DNA from: Thiobacillus sp. 63-78
GTDB taxonomy: Bacteria > Pseudomonadota > Gammaproteobacteria > Burkholderiales > Thiobacillaceae
Assembly: GCA_001899765.1 (NCBI GenBank)
Contig: MKWM01000019.1
Coordinates: forward strand, 138,538 to 202,537
DNA length: 64,000 bases
Direction: 5' to 3'
In this document: one piece after another, positions 25,238-33,324 of the stretch
Layout of the letters: every line of letters begins with the position of its first letter
Numbering within the stretch: the stretch's first letter is position 1
Notes under the pieces: generated by a model
The model's input: only the letters and a program-made list of their open reading frames with translations
Databases searched by the model: none
Told to the model about the DNA's origin: nothing
Position numbers and translations under genes: made by a program

Positions 25238-25678
25238 TCACCATGATTTATAAGGCAGGAACTTGCCGCTGATGGTGACCAGCACGCGGTCGCCTTTCGG
25301 ATCTTCCTGCCGGTCGATGTTCATGGTGAAGTCGATGGCGCTCATGATGCCGTCACCGAATTTTTCGTTGATCATCTCCTTGATCGTTTCGCCATACACG
25401 TTAAGCATTTCATACCAGCGATAAATCAATGGGTCCGTCGGAATGGGGCGGTCCCAGGTCTTGGTCGGGAAACATTGCAGCGCAGTCGAGACCGCGTCAT
25501 CGAGACCGAGCGCCTTGGCCACCGCATCGGCCTGGGGCTTCTCCAGGTGGTTCATGCCCAGGCAGGCCGAGCAGACAAATTCGTCGGACATGCCCGCAGC
25601 CCTGGCAATATCGGCCCACTTCAGGTTGTTCTTGAATTTGGCCTGAAGAATGGCCTCTTTCATTTCAGCTTTATTCAT
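25238..25678 (-). CDS. cynS: cyanase (cyanate hydratase)
   Basis: 146 residues matching cyanase from end to end. The N-terminal helix-turn-helix-like domain is followed by the catalytic domain with Arg87, Glu90 (YRWYEMLNVYG) and Ser113 (MSAIDFTM), equal to Arg96, Glu99 and Ser122 in E. coli. The decameric enzyme turns cyanate and bicarbonate into ammonia and carbon dioxide. ATG 25678 is chosen over an upstream start because it gives the family length. It follows the cobalt-permease gene after 102 bases and is probably co-transcribed with it under operator site 3. Confidence 0.95.
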   Translation of the reverse strand: MNKAEMKEAILQAKFKNNLKWADIARAAGMSDEFVCSACLGMNHLEKPQADAVAKALGLDDAVSTALQCFPTKTWDRPIPTDPLIYRWYEMLNVYGETIKEMINEKFGDGIMSAIDFTMNIDRQEDPKGDRVLVTISGKFLPYKSW

Positions 25679-25780
25679 TCCGTACCTGCTCCTTGCAAGC
25701 CAGCCGGGCGGGCGGGCCGCCCGGCAAGCGTTGTCATTCATTCATCGAGCGCCACGCCACCGCTCTGATGCTCGCCGGGA

Positions 25781-26473
25781 TCAGCGCCCCATGTGGGCGG
25801 CTACCCGATAAAAACGCTGCTGGAACACCGTGCTGTCCCGAAGCTGGTGCAGATGCTTCACGGCGGCAAGAATGGCCAGGTCCAGCAAGGGCTCGACGAG
25901 GATCACCGACATGTAGGCCACACCGAACGTCCCGATCTGCGCCAGATTCGCGGCCCCCACGCCCTGGCCATAGATCGCCCAGAAAGCCACCCAGGCCACC
26001 ACGCCGCCCTGGAAGGCGGTCGACAGCGCCAGGCACTGGCTGTATTTCACGTCTTTGTAAGCCGTTTTTGCCGGAATGTAGCGATGCGCAATGGCGCTGA
26101 GCGCAAACAGGGGCACCAGCAGCGTCGTCACGTTCATGCCGTATTGCGGCAGATCCCACGGGGCGAAGAAGAGTCCCTGGACCAGCAGTCCCAGCGCCAG
26201 GCCAATGGCCGCCGGTGCCGCGCCAAACATGAGGAAGAGCGTGGAGCCCAGGATCAGGTGCACCTCGGACACGCCGATCGGATAATGGGGCAGCACCTCG
26301 AAGAAGCTGAATACGAGCAGCGCGGCGATCAGGCTGCGAATCCCCAGGCGGGCGATCCCGTCCTGCCGGATTGCGTTCAATGCCTGTTTCGCCGTATAGC
26401 CAAACACCCCGACCGCCGTCGCGTAGCTCAGTGTCAGTTTGGCGCCTTCGACAATACCTGGTTCAATATGCAT
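25781..26473 (-). CDS. CbiM-type cobalt permease (energy-coupling S component)
   Basis: 230 residues with about six to seven transmembrane helices. It begins Met-His-Ile, the N-terminal metal-binding hook of CbiM/NikM proteins, and contains the second conserved histidine in SEVHLILG (about residue 71). That fixes ATG 26473 (AAGGAG upstream) as the start. It should take up Co2+ or Ni2+; no CbiN, CbiQ or CbiO gene is in the window. Cobalt fits because the nearby thiocyanate hydrolase needs non-corrin cobalt. Confidence 0.82.
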   Translation of the reverse strand: MHIEPGIVEGAKLTLSYATAVGVFGYTAKQALNAIRQDGIARLGIRSLIAALLVFSFFEVLPHYPIGVSEVHLILGSTLFLMFGAAPAAIGLALGLLVQGLFFAPWDLPQYGMNVTTLLVPLFALSAIAHRYIPAKTAYKDVKYSQCLALSTAFQGGVVAWVAFWAIYGQGVGAANLAQIGTFGVAYMSVILVEPLLDLAILAAVKHLHQLRDSTVFQQRFYRVAAHMGR

Positions 26474-26619
26474 GGTGTTTTCTCCTTTGTGCAAACGCTC
26501 TAATAACCCCGTTACCCGGTTCCGGCCGGTTCAAGACCCCGTCCGAATGACCCGGTGCCCCTCATGAACACGCACCACATGAAGCCGTATCGCACTTTCC
26601 GTCATACGCGGATCCGCCG

Positions 26620-26639
26620 CATGTGATACAAATCACATG
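26620..26639. promoter_or_regulatory. CRP-like palindrome upstream of the cobalt permease gene
   Basis: The 20-base perfect palindrome CATGTGATACAAATCACATG contains the CRP consensus TGTGA-N6-TCACA exactly. It lies between operator site 3 and the permease start. A TATGAC lies about 27 bases from its centre toward the permease gene, a plausible -10 for a class II promoter. Confidence 0.6.
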
Positions 26640-26665
26640 TTCACAACAATGGATCAACTGGCTAT

Positions 26666-26713
26666 AGTTTTCCATGTCTTAATTTCGATTGGTGCTATAA
26701 GCTTTGACTATGC
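26666..26713 (-). promoter_or_regulatory. LysR-type operator, site 3 (cobalt permease/cyanase; overlaps regulator start)
   Basis: Gapless 48-base match to sites 1, 2 and 4, with core ATCGAAATTAAGAC (one change). It faces the permease gene, 192 bases from its ATG. Its other end covers the ATG of the divergent LysR gene at 26710, so binding could also repress that gene. Confidence 0.75.
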
Positions 26714-27696
26714 AACGCAATCTCGTCTTCCCGCGCTCCATTCGCTACCTGATCGCGGTCGCGGATATGCAAAGCTTCACGCGAGCTGCGGAATTCCTGT
26801 GCGTGTCGCAGCCCACGTTATCGCAGCAGATCAAGAATCTGGAAGACCTTCTTGACGTGCAACTGCTGGACCGGTCCGGACGATCGATCCAGTTGACCGC
26901 TGCGGGAGAGGTCTATCTGCACTATGCCCGTCGCGCCCTGCGGGAACTGGACGAAGGGAAGCGCGCCATTCATGAACTGCAGGACCTGAGCCGCGGCTCG
27001 CTCCGTCTGGGGATGACGCCGATTACCGACCATCTGGTCAGCCCCTTGCTCGAATCCTTCAACACCCGCTATCCCGATATCACCGTCAGCACACGGGAAC
27101 TGCCGCAGGATGCCGTCGAGACCGAAGTGGCGGAAGGCAACCTCGATATCGGCATCGCCTTTACCAATGTGCTCTCGACCATCGCCCGCTCGAACGAGAT
27201 CGACACGCATGTCCTGTTCGATGAAACGCTGGATCTTGCCGTGGGTAAATCCCACCCCCGCGCCGGACAGACCGGGGCATTGACTCCCCAGATGCTGGAG
27301 AACGAGTCGCTGGTCCTGCTCAACACCGATTTTGCCCTGCGGCGTCACGTCGACCAGTACTGTCACGAGCAGGGCATCACGCCGCGTATCGCGATGGAAA
27401 CCAATTCGCTCAGCGTCATTGTCGAAGTTGCCCGCCTGGGCCGGCTGGCCACCATCCTGCCCCACAGCATCATCTGCTCGCATCAAGGCCTCTATCCGTT
27501 GCCGCTGCAACCCGACATGCCTCATCACACGATCACCCTGATCTGTCGTAAATCAGGGTATAAAAGCCCCGCCTGCACGGCGTTCGGCGTACTGGCAACC
27601 CTCTGGAGCCCGCATCGGCCAGGCCAGAAACCATTGGAGGCCCATACCGACTCCGGCCTCGAATCGAAATCGGGATCCGTCACTTCCGTGCAGTGA
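26710..27696 (+). CDS. LysR-family regulator, CynR-like
   Basis: 328 residues: winged helix-turn-helix at about residues 8-65 (FTRAAEFLCVSQPTLSQQIKNLED) and a periplasmic-binding-protein-like effector domain (about 90-300). The domain order and the SRGSLRLGMTPITDHL start of the effector domain resemble CynR, the cyanate-responsive activator. It is divergent from the permease-cynS unit, the usual place for a LysR activator. It is the best candidate to bind the four operators found here. The effector could be cyanate or thiocyanate. ATG 26710 is preferred over TTG 26704. Confidence 0.85.
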   Translation: MQRNLVFPRSIRYLIAVADMQSFTRAAEFLCVSQPTLSQQIKNLEDLLDVQLLDRSGRSIQLTAAGEVYLHYARRALRELDEGKRAIHELQDLSRGSLRLGMTPITDHLVSPLLESFNTRYPDITVSTRELPQDAVETEVAEGNLDIGIAFTNVLSTIARSNEIDTHVLFDETLDLAVGKSHPRAGQTGALTPQMLENESLVLLNTDFALRRHVDQYCHEQGITPRIAMETNSLSVIVEVARLGRLATILPHSIICSHQGLYPLPLQPDMPHHTITLICRKSGYKSPACTAFGVLATLWSPHRPGQKPLEAHTDSGLESKSGSVTSVQ

Positions 27697-28008
27697 CGCC
27701 TGTTGCCGATTGGCCCGGGATCACGCAGACACGCCGGAAACCTTGTGATGGCCCATGCCGGGAATCCATAGCCCATTTCTATTGGTGCAATCGGAATAAG
27801 GTCTTGGACAAGGATTTCCGGCTCGCCCATAGTCCCTTCCAGGACGGGCCATGAATGAAATGGCCGCCGCACGCGCCCTGTTGCGGCGGGATGTGCGCGG
27901 TACGGACCACGCGCGAACGATATGTCCAGTCAATCCGCGCATCCGGACTGCAAGATCGCACTTCGGGCGGATGAACGAGCATCAGGTGTTTCGACACGGA
28001 GGAGCGGA
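27697..28008. other. leader of the GlcF-like gene with operator site 4
   Basis: 312 bases with site 4 at 27766-27813 and the leader to the start codon at 28009. Some short frames run through it but none has a good ribosome-binding site or recognisable product. No terminator for the LysR gene was seen. Confidence 0.55.
27766..27813 (+). promoter_or_regulatory. LysR-type operator, site 4 (GlcF-like gene)
   Basis: Same 48-base layout on the opposite strand from the other sites, beginning CCATAG-N7-CTATTG, with a more diverged core (ATCGGAATAAGGTC). It faces the GlcF-like gene, 195 bases from its ATG, matching the spacing at sites 1 and 3. Confidence 0.65.
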
Positions 28009-29361
28009 ATGAAAATCAAACTGGGCGAAACCTATCGCGATACCGACCTGGGACGCGAGGCGGAAGCGCTTCTGCTCCCTTGCGTGCAATGCGGTCAATG
28101 CACCTTCACCTGCCCCACCTTCCGTCTGCTCGACGACGAATGGGATGGACCGCGCGGCCGCATCTACCTGATCAAGCAAATGCTGGAAGAACAGCCGCCC
28201 AGCGCAGCCGATCTGCTCCCCGCCTATTCCCTGGCCACACTTGAAGGCAGGACACCGGGCGCGAACGTGCAATGGCATCTCGATCGCTGCCTCGGCTGCC
28301 GCTCCTGCGAAACCAGTTGTCCGCAGGGCGTTCATTATGGCCGCCTGCTCGACATCGGACGGGAACTGGCGGAACAGGAAGCCCCCCGCCCGCTGAAGGA
28401 GAAACTGGCGCGGCGGGCGCTGCGTGCCGTGGTTCCGCACCGCTACCGCTTCACCGCGTTGCTGCGCACGGGCCAGGCGCTACGGCAATTCCTGCCGCAG
28501 GATCTTCGCGCGCGGATTCCCCGGCGCCGCCGGGCAGGGCCCTGGCCCGACCGCTCTCATGGCCGCACCATGCTGATCTGGCAGGGCTGCGTGCAGCCCG
28601 GCCTGGCGCCGGACATCAATGCCGCGGCCGCCCGCGTGCTGGATCGCTTCGGCATCCGGCTGATTCCCGCAAGCGACGGCTGCTGCGGCGCCCTGAGCCA
28701 TCACATGTCCGAGACCGGCGAGGCGCGCGCGTACATGCGCAGGAACATCGATGCCCTGTGGCCGCACGTCGAAGCCGGCATCGAAGCCATCGTGCTCACC
28801 GCCAGCGGATGCGGCATGCACTTTCGCGAATACGGCCAGTTGTTGCATGACGATCCCCGCTACCGCGACAAGGCGGCACGCATCTCGGCGCTGACCCGGG
28901 ACATCGCGGAAATCGTCGCCGCGGAATGGCAGGATGACCCGCTTCATGCCCTGCCCGCGTCCCGGCCGCCGCGGCGCATCACCTTCCAGTCGTCCTGCAG
29001 CCTGCAGCATGGCGAAAAACTCAATGGCGTGGTTGAAAAACTGATGAAGCGCGCCGGCTTCAAACTGCTCCCCGTCGCCTACCCCTTCATGTGCTGTGGC
29101 GCCGCGGGCTCCTATTCCCTTCTGCAACCGACGCTCTCGGCATCGCTGCGCACGCGCAAGCTGGAAACCTTGCTGGCCAGCCGTCCGGAAGCCATTGCAA
29201 CCGCCAACATCGGCTGCCTGACGCATCTGGCCCTGGCGTCGCCGGTACCGGTCAGCCACTGGATCGAACTGCTGGACGAAACATTCCGCGCGGCAGACTC
29301 CCGGCCGCACGGCCAACCGGAATCATCCATGAACCCGGCGTCCGTCAACGCCCCTTCCTGA
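28009..29361 (+). CDS. GlcF-like iron-sulfur oxidoreductase subunit
   Basis: 450 residues. Two ferredoxin-type [4Fe-4S] motifs (CVQCGQCTFTCP near residue 25 and CLGCRSCETSCP near 93) are followed by two cysteine-rich CCG domains (SDGCCGALSHH and FMCCGAAGSY). This is the layout of the glycolate oxidase iron-sulfur subunit and of HdrD-type proteins. No glcD or glcE flavin subunit is adjacent, so its electron partner is unknown. ATG 28009 has GGAGGAG upstream. LysR-type operator site 4 precedes it, linking it to thiocyanate/cyanate metabolism. Confidence 0.8.
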   Translation: MKIKLGETYRDTDLGREAEALLLPCVQCGQCTFTCPTFRLLDDEWDGPRGRIYLIKQMLEEQPPSAADLLPAYSLATLEGRTPGANVQWHLDRCLGCRSCETSCPQGVHYGRLLDIGRELAEQEAPRPLKEKLARRALRAVVPHRYRFTALLRTGQALRQFLPQDLRARIPRRRRAGPWPDRSHGRTMLIWQGCVQPGLAPDINAAAARVLDRFGIRLIPASDGCCGALSHHMSETGEARAYMRRNIDALWPHVEAGIEAIVLTASGCGMHFREYGQLLHDDPRYRDKAARISALTRDIAEIVAAEWQDDPLHALPASRPPRRITFQSSCSLQHGEKLNGVVEKLMKRAGFKLLPVAYPFMCCGAAGSYSLLQPTLSASLRTRKLETLLASRPEAIATANIGCLTHLALASPVPVSHWIELLDETFRAADSRPHGQPESSMNPASVNAPS

Positions 29362-29456
29362 CCTGGAAGCGCACGACCGGCCGCCCTGTCACACGAACGG
29401 GGCCGGCCGTGACCATCCGATAAAATAAAAACGGGTTCAGTGGCACACACCAGGGA

Positions 29457-30230
29457 ATGAAAACCAGCACAAGAATCGTGAGCCACGTCATGCTGCTCGC
29501 CTCCAGCCAATGGCCTGCGGCAGCGCTGGGAGCCCACCCCCTGCTCACGGAGGACACCGGCACCCAGGGCGCCGGCCATGTTCAACTGGAATTGACGCAC
29601 GATCTCAGCCGCACGAAGGACACGTCCACCTACACGCGCGATCAGCACATCAATGCCGTGCTATCCATCGGCCTCACGGATACCCTCGACGCGATCGTCG
29701 CCCTGCCGCATGAGCGCCAGACCGACCGGCTGGCCGCCACGGACGCCACCCTGCGGGGATTTTCCGACATGGAACTCGCCGCCAAATGGCGTTTCTACGA
29801 TGAAGGCGCGCTGAGTTTCGCCCTGCGCCCCGGGCTGGGAGTGCCGACCGGAGACGACGACAAGGGGTTGGGCGCGGGGCACGCCACGCCCAGCCTGTTC
29901 GCCGTGATGACGTATGCGGGCGAGCCCTGGACCTTTCATGTGCATCTCGGCTACACACGCAATATTCACGACGGAGCGGACGAACGGAACCACATTTACC
30001 ACGCCTCGCTCGCAGCGGAATACGCGTTGGGCGAATCGCTGCGCCTGGTCGGCGACGCCAGCATGGAGAGCAGCGCCGGACGTTCGGATCATCCCAACAC
30101 GGGCTCCATGGTGCTGGGGCTGGTCTATTCCGTCACGCCGAGCCTGGATATCGACTTCGGATACCGCAAAGGGCTGACCAATCCCGCCGCGGATTCCGCC
30201 TGGCTGACCGGCCTCGCCATACGTTTCTAG
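29457..30230 (+). CDS. outer-membrane beta-barrel protein, phenol-degradation MetA-like family
   Basis: 257 residues with a signal peptide ending near residue 25 (AALGAHP) and alternating beta-strands, ending in the aromatic LAIRF typical of outer-membrane barrels. It resembles the 'MetA pathway of phenol degradation' / transporter family of putative outer-membrane channels. Substrate unknown. It follows the GlcF-like gene after 95 bases and could be co-expressed with it. Confidence 0.7.
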   Translation: MKTSTRIVSHVMLLASSQWPAAALGAHPLLTEDTGTQGAGHVQLELTHDLSRTKDTSTYTRDQHINAVLSIGLTDTLDAIVALPHERQTDRLAATDATLRGFSDMELAAKWRFYDEGALSFALRPGLGVPTGDDDKGLGAGHATPSLFAVMTYAGEPWTFHVHLGYTRNIHDGADERNHIYHASLAAEYALGESLRLVGDASMESSAGRSDHPNTGSMVLGLVYSVTPSLDIDFGYRKGLTNPAADSAWLTGLAIRF

Positions 30231-30294
30231 GCGCGCGCCGCACGCGGGAAAAGCTTTTATACTGTCCGGTTGATGGTTGCCGGGCAGCACGGCC

Positions 30295-31179
30295 ATGACA
30301 TACCCTTTCCACCTCGTCGACGTCTTTGCGGAACGGCCCTACGCCGGGAATCAACTGGCGGTGGTCACCCACGCCGACGACCTCTCCGACGAAACGATGC
30401 AGCAGATCGCCGCCGAGATGAATTTCTCGGAAACGACTTTCGTCTACAGCGCCCGGCAGGACGATGGCGGCCACCGGGTCAGGATCTTCACGCCGGCACG
30501 GGAGATCGCCTTTGCCGGGCATCCGATCCTGGGGACGGCCTGGGTCATCCAGCGACATCTCGCGCCCGATGCGTCCGCTCCCCTGCAACTGAATCTCGCG
30601 GTCGGCCCGATTCCCGTCACGTTCGAACTTGCCGCCGGAGAAGACGAAACCGTCTGGTTTCAGGCGCCCCGGGCAACCCCGGGCGCGACATGCGCGCGCG
30701 AACCTGTCGCGGCCGCACTGGGCATCTCGCCGGAAGATATCGACAGCGGAAGCCCGATCCGGCAAATGACCGCTGGCATCTCGGCCTTGATCGTTCCGCT
30801 GCGCAGTCTCGATGCCCTGCGCCGCTGCAAGCTGGATCTCGCTGCATTCGCGCCGCTGGCGGCGCAAGGCTTTTCGCCTCTCGTTTATCTCTTTTGCCCG
30901 CAGACGCGCCAGACTCAGAACGATCTGAGCGCCCGTTTTTTTTTCGAGGCGAACGGGGTACGCGAGGATCCGGCGACGGGTAATGGCGCGGCGTTCCTCG
31001 GCGCCTACCTCCTGGAACACCGCGTCCTCGCCCAGTCGAAACTGTTTCTGCGGATCGAGCAGGGGCATGAAGTGAACCGCCCTTCGCAGGTGCTGCTGCA
31101 CGCCGAAACGCTGGCCGGAAATCACGTTGTGAGCGTGGGCGGGCGCGTGATTCCCGTCATCAGGGGAACGCTGCTTTGA
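30295..31179 (+). CDS. PhzF-family isomerase/epimerase
   Basis: 294 residues with the PhzF start (YPFHLVDVFAERPYAGNQLAVV), the catalytic glutamate in MNFSETTFVY (about residue 45), the AFAGHPILGTA motif and the C-terminal EDPATGNGAAFLGAYL motif. It belongs to the diaminopimelate-epimerase fold. Most members outside phenazine operons have unknown substrates, and no phenazine genes are near. ATG 30295 is chosen because the family start follows it. Confidence 0.85.
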   Translation: MTYPFHLVDVFAERPYAGNQLAVVTHADDLSDETMQQIAAEMNFSETTFVYSARQDDGGHRVRIFTPAREIAFAGHPILGTAWVIQRHLAPDASAPLQLNLAVGPIPVTFELAAGEDETVWFQAPRATPGATCAREPVAAALGISPEDIDSGSPIRQMTAGISALIVPLRSLDALRRCKLDLAAFAPLAAQGFSPLVYLFCPQTRQTQNDLSARFFFEANGVREDPATGNGAAFLGAYLLEHRVLAQSKLFLRIEQGHEVNRPSQVLLHAETLAGNHVVSVGGRVIPVIRGTLL

Positions 31180-31375
31180 ACCAGCCGGCCGGATTTCCCC
31201 GCCAGCCTGCCGGGGCAGGCACCGCGGCCCTGCACGGCACGCCGGGCGGCGCGACCCCGGCCGTGACAGGATCCGCGGATTCAATCCGCGCCGAACCGGT
31301 CAAATGGTGTAGCCAGCCGGTCCGGGATCATGCGCAAATCGGATATGCTGGAACACCACGCCTTGTGATCGCCCC

Positions 31376-32596
31376 ATGAAAGACAATATCCACCCCCTGA
31401 TCCGGCACATGCCCCCCGATTCCGGGAATGTCAGCATCCCGGCATTGCGCGTGCTGTCGGAAATCACCACCAGCCTGTCTTCGGACTCCAACGTCGAACA
31501 GTTGCTGGGGCGTTTTCTGGCGACCATGATCCGGCTGGCGGGCGCTCAGGCAGGCGCGGTGCGCATCATCACCGACGACCGCACGCACCTGCGGCTGATC
31601 GGCTCGGTCGGGCTGCCGCCCGAACTGGTCGAACACGAAAGCATCGTCAGCGTCGATTGCGGCGTCTGCGGCAAGGCCGCGCGCGAGGTCACGGTAAGCA
31701 GCTGGAACAATGTCGCTTTCTGCGAGCGGCAGGCCAACGATGCCTTTTTCAGTGACACCTGCAAGACCGTGGTGGCTGTCCCGTTGATGCACAAGAATCA
31801 GGTGATGGGGGTCTACAACCTGTTTCTGGAAGAAGGCCATAACGTCCCCGAGGACGTGCAGCTGCTGTTCCGTTCGATCAGCGAGCATCTCGGCATCGCG
31901 CTGGAAAATGCCCGTCTGACACGCGAGAACATGCGCATCTCGCTGATGAACGAACGCCAGATGCTGGCCAACCAGATTCACGATTCGCTGGCGCAGACCC
32001 TGGCGTATGCCAAGATGCGGCTGACCGTGCTGTCGGACGCCATGCACCATGAGGACTACCCCAAAGCCAATCGCTATCTGGGCGACGTCGAAGAAGCGGT
32101 CGATCTCGCCTACGCCGATCTGCGCGACCTCATCACCCAGTATCGCGACCGCATCAATCCGCGCGGACTGGTGCCGGCCATCCAGGAAATGGCCCGGAGC
32201 TTCCGCAAGAAGGCCAGTGCCGACGTTGATTTTCTCAACCTGGTGCAGGACGTCTCGCTGTCGCCCGACGAGGAAATCCAGGTCTTCCACATCATCCAGG
32301 AATCGCTCTACAACATCGCCAAGCACGCCCGGGCACGCCACGTCGTCATCACCCTGGACCTGGAAGACGGCCAGTACATCGTCAACGTTGCCGACGACGG
32401 GGTCGGCGTACAGAAAAAGAACGACGAGTCGTCCAGCCTGGGCAAGAGCTTCGGCCTGACCATCATGCGCGAGCGGGCCGCCCGGCTCAACGGCAATCTC
32501 AAAGTGGAGTCCCGCCCTGCCGGCGGAACCGTCATCCGGCTGGTCTTCCCGCAACGCGCCGCGCCCCATCCACACAGCGAGCATCCTGCAGCATGA
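31376..32596 (+). CDS. GAF-domain sensor histidine kinase, NarX/NreB type, cytosolic
   Basis: 406 residues with no transmembrane segment. A GAF domain (about residues 38-180) holds four cysteines at 95, 98, 116 and 129 (VDCGVCGK... AFCERQ... DTCK). The HisKA_3 dimerisation helix carries the phospho-accepting His202 (IHDSLAQTLAYAKMRL), and the ATPase domain (about 285-390) has the N box (NIAKHARA) and G box (ADDGVGV). The four cysteines may bind an iron-sulfur cluster or act as a thiol switch, so redox or oxygen sensing is a fair inference. It overlaps the response regulator gene by four bases. Confidence 0.85.
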   Translation: MKDNIHPLIRHMPPDSGNVSIPALRVLSEITTSLSSDSNVEQLLGRFLATMIRLAGAQAGAVRIITDDRTHLRLIGSVGLPPELVEHESIVSVDCGVCGKAAREVTVSSWNNVAFCERQANDAFFSDTCKTVVAVPLMHKNQVMGVYNLFLEEGHNVPEDVQLLFRSISEHLGIALENARLTRENMRISLMNERQMLANQIHDSLAQTLAYAKMRLTVLSDAMHHEDYPKANRYLGDVEEAVDLAYADLRDLITQYRDRINPRGLVPAIQEMARSFRKKASADVDFLNLVQDVSLSPDEEIQVFHIIQESLYNIAKHARARHVVITLDLEDGQYIVNVADDGVGVQKKNDESSSLGKSFGLTIMRERAARLNGNLKVESRPAGGTVIRLVFPQRAAPHPHSEHPAA

Positions 32597-33258
32597 GCCT
32601 CACCCGCATCGTCCTCGTCGATGACCACACCTTGTTCCGCAAAGGTCTGGCCGAACTCCTCGAACAGAGTGGGAGCATCGAAGTCACGGCCTTCACCGGC
32701 AACCCGGACGACGTCTCCCAGCTCCTGCAAGCGCATCGTCCGGACGTTCTCATTCTCGATCTCAACATGCCGGGAACGGACGGCATCACCCTGATGCAGC
32801 AGCTCCGAACGGAAGATTTCGATCTGCCCATTCTGATCCTGACCCTGTCGGAAGCCGAGGATGACCTGGCGCGAGCGCTCCGGGCCGGCGCCAACGGTTA
32901 TCTGCTCAAAAGCATGGAGCCCGATGAAGTGGTCGACGCCATCCTGCGTGCCCGGCGCGGCGAGACCGTCGTCGCCCCGGCCATGACCGCCAAGCTGGTC
33001 AAGCTGTACGACCAGAAGGGGCAGGATGCGGGGTCCCTGCTCGATGCCCTGACCCCGCGCGAACGCGAGATTCTCACCCACCTGTCGCGCGGTGAAAGCA
33101 ACAAGGCCATCGCGCGCACCCTTGACATCAGCCACGACACCGTCAAACTGCACGTCCGCCATATTCTTGCCAAACTGAATCTGTCTTCGCGGGTGGAAGC
33201 GGCGGTGTTTGCCGTGGAGCACCGGGTCGCGCCCACCGGAAAAAACGAAGGACGCTGA
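32593..33258 (+). CDS. NarL/FixJ-family response regulator
   Basis: 221 residues: receiver domain (about 1-120) with acidic pocket Asp10-Asp11, phosphorylation site Asp56 (LILDLNMPG) and Lys near 106, and a LuxR/NarL helix-turn-helix at about 150-210 (LTPREREILTHLSRGESNKAIARTLDISHDTVKLHVRHIL). It is the partner of the overlapping GAF kinase. Candidate NarL-like target boxes sit in the dsr promoter region (59961-60006); this is a guess. Confidence 0.92.
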   Translation: MSLTRIVLVDDHTLFRKGLAELLEQSGSIEVTAFTGNPDDVSQLLQAHRPDVLILDLNMPGTDGITLMQQLRTEDFDLPILILTLSEAEDDLARALRAGANGYLLKSMEPDEVVDAILRARRGETVVAPAMTAKLVKLYDQKGQDAGSLLDALTPREREILTHLSRGESNKAIARTLDISHDTVKLHVRHILAKLNLSSRVEAAVFAVEHRVAPTGKNEGR

Positions 33259-33324
33259 AACACGGCCGTAAACGGAATACTTGCCCGCTCTGGATTCCGT
33301 TCAAGAACAATCGTATTCATCGTC

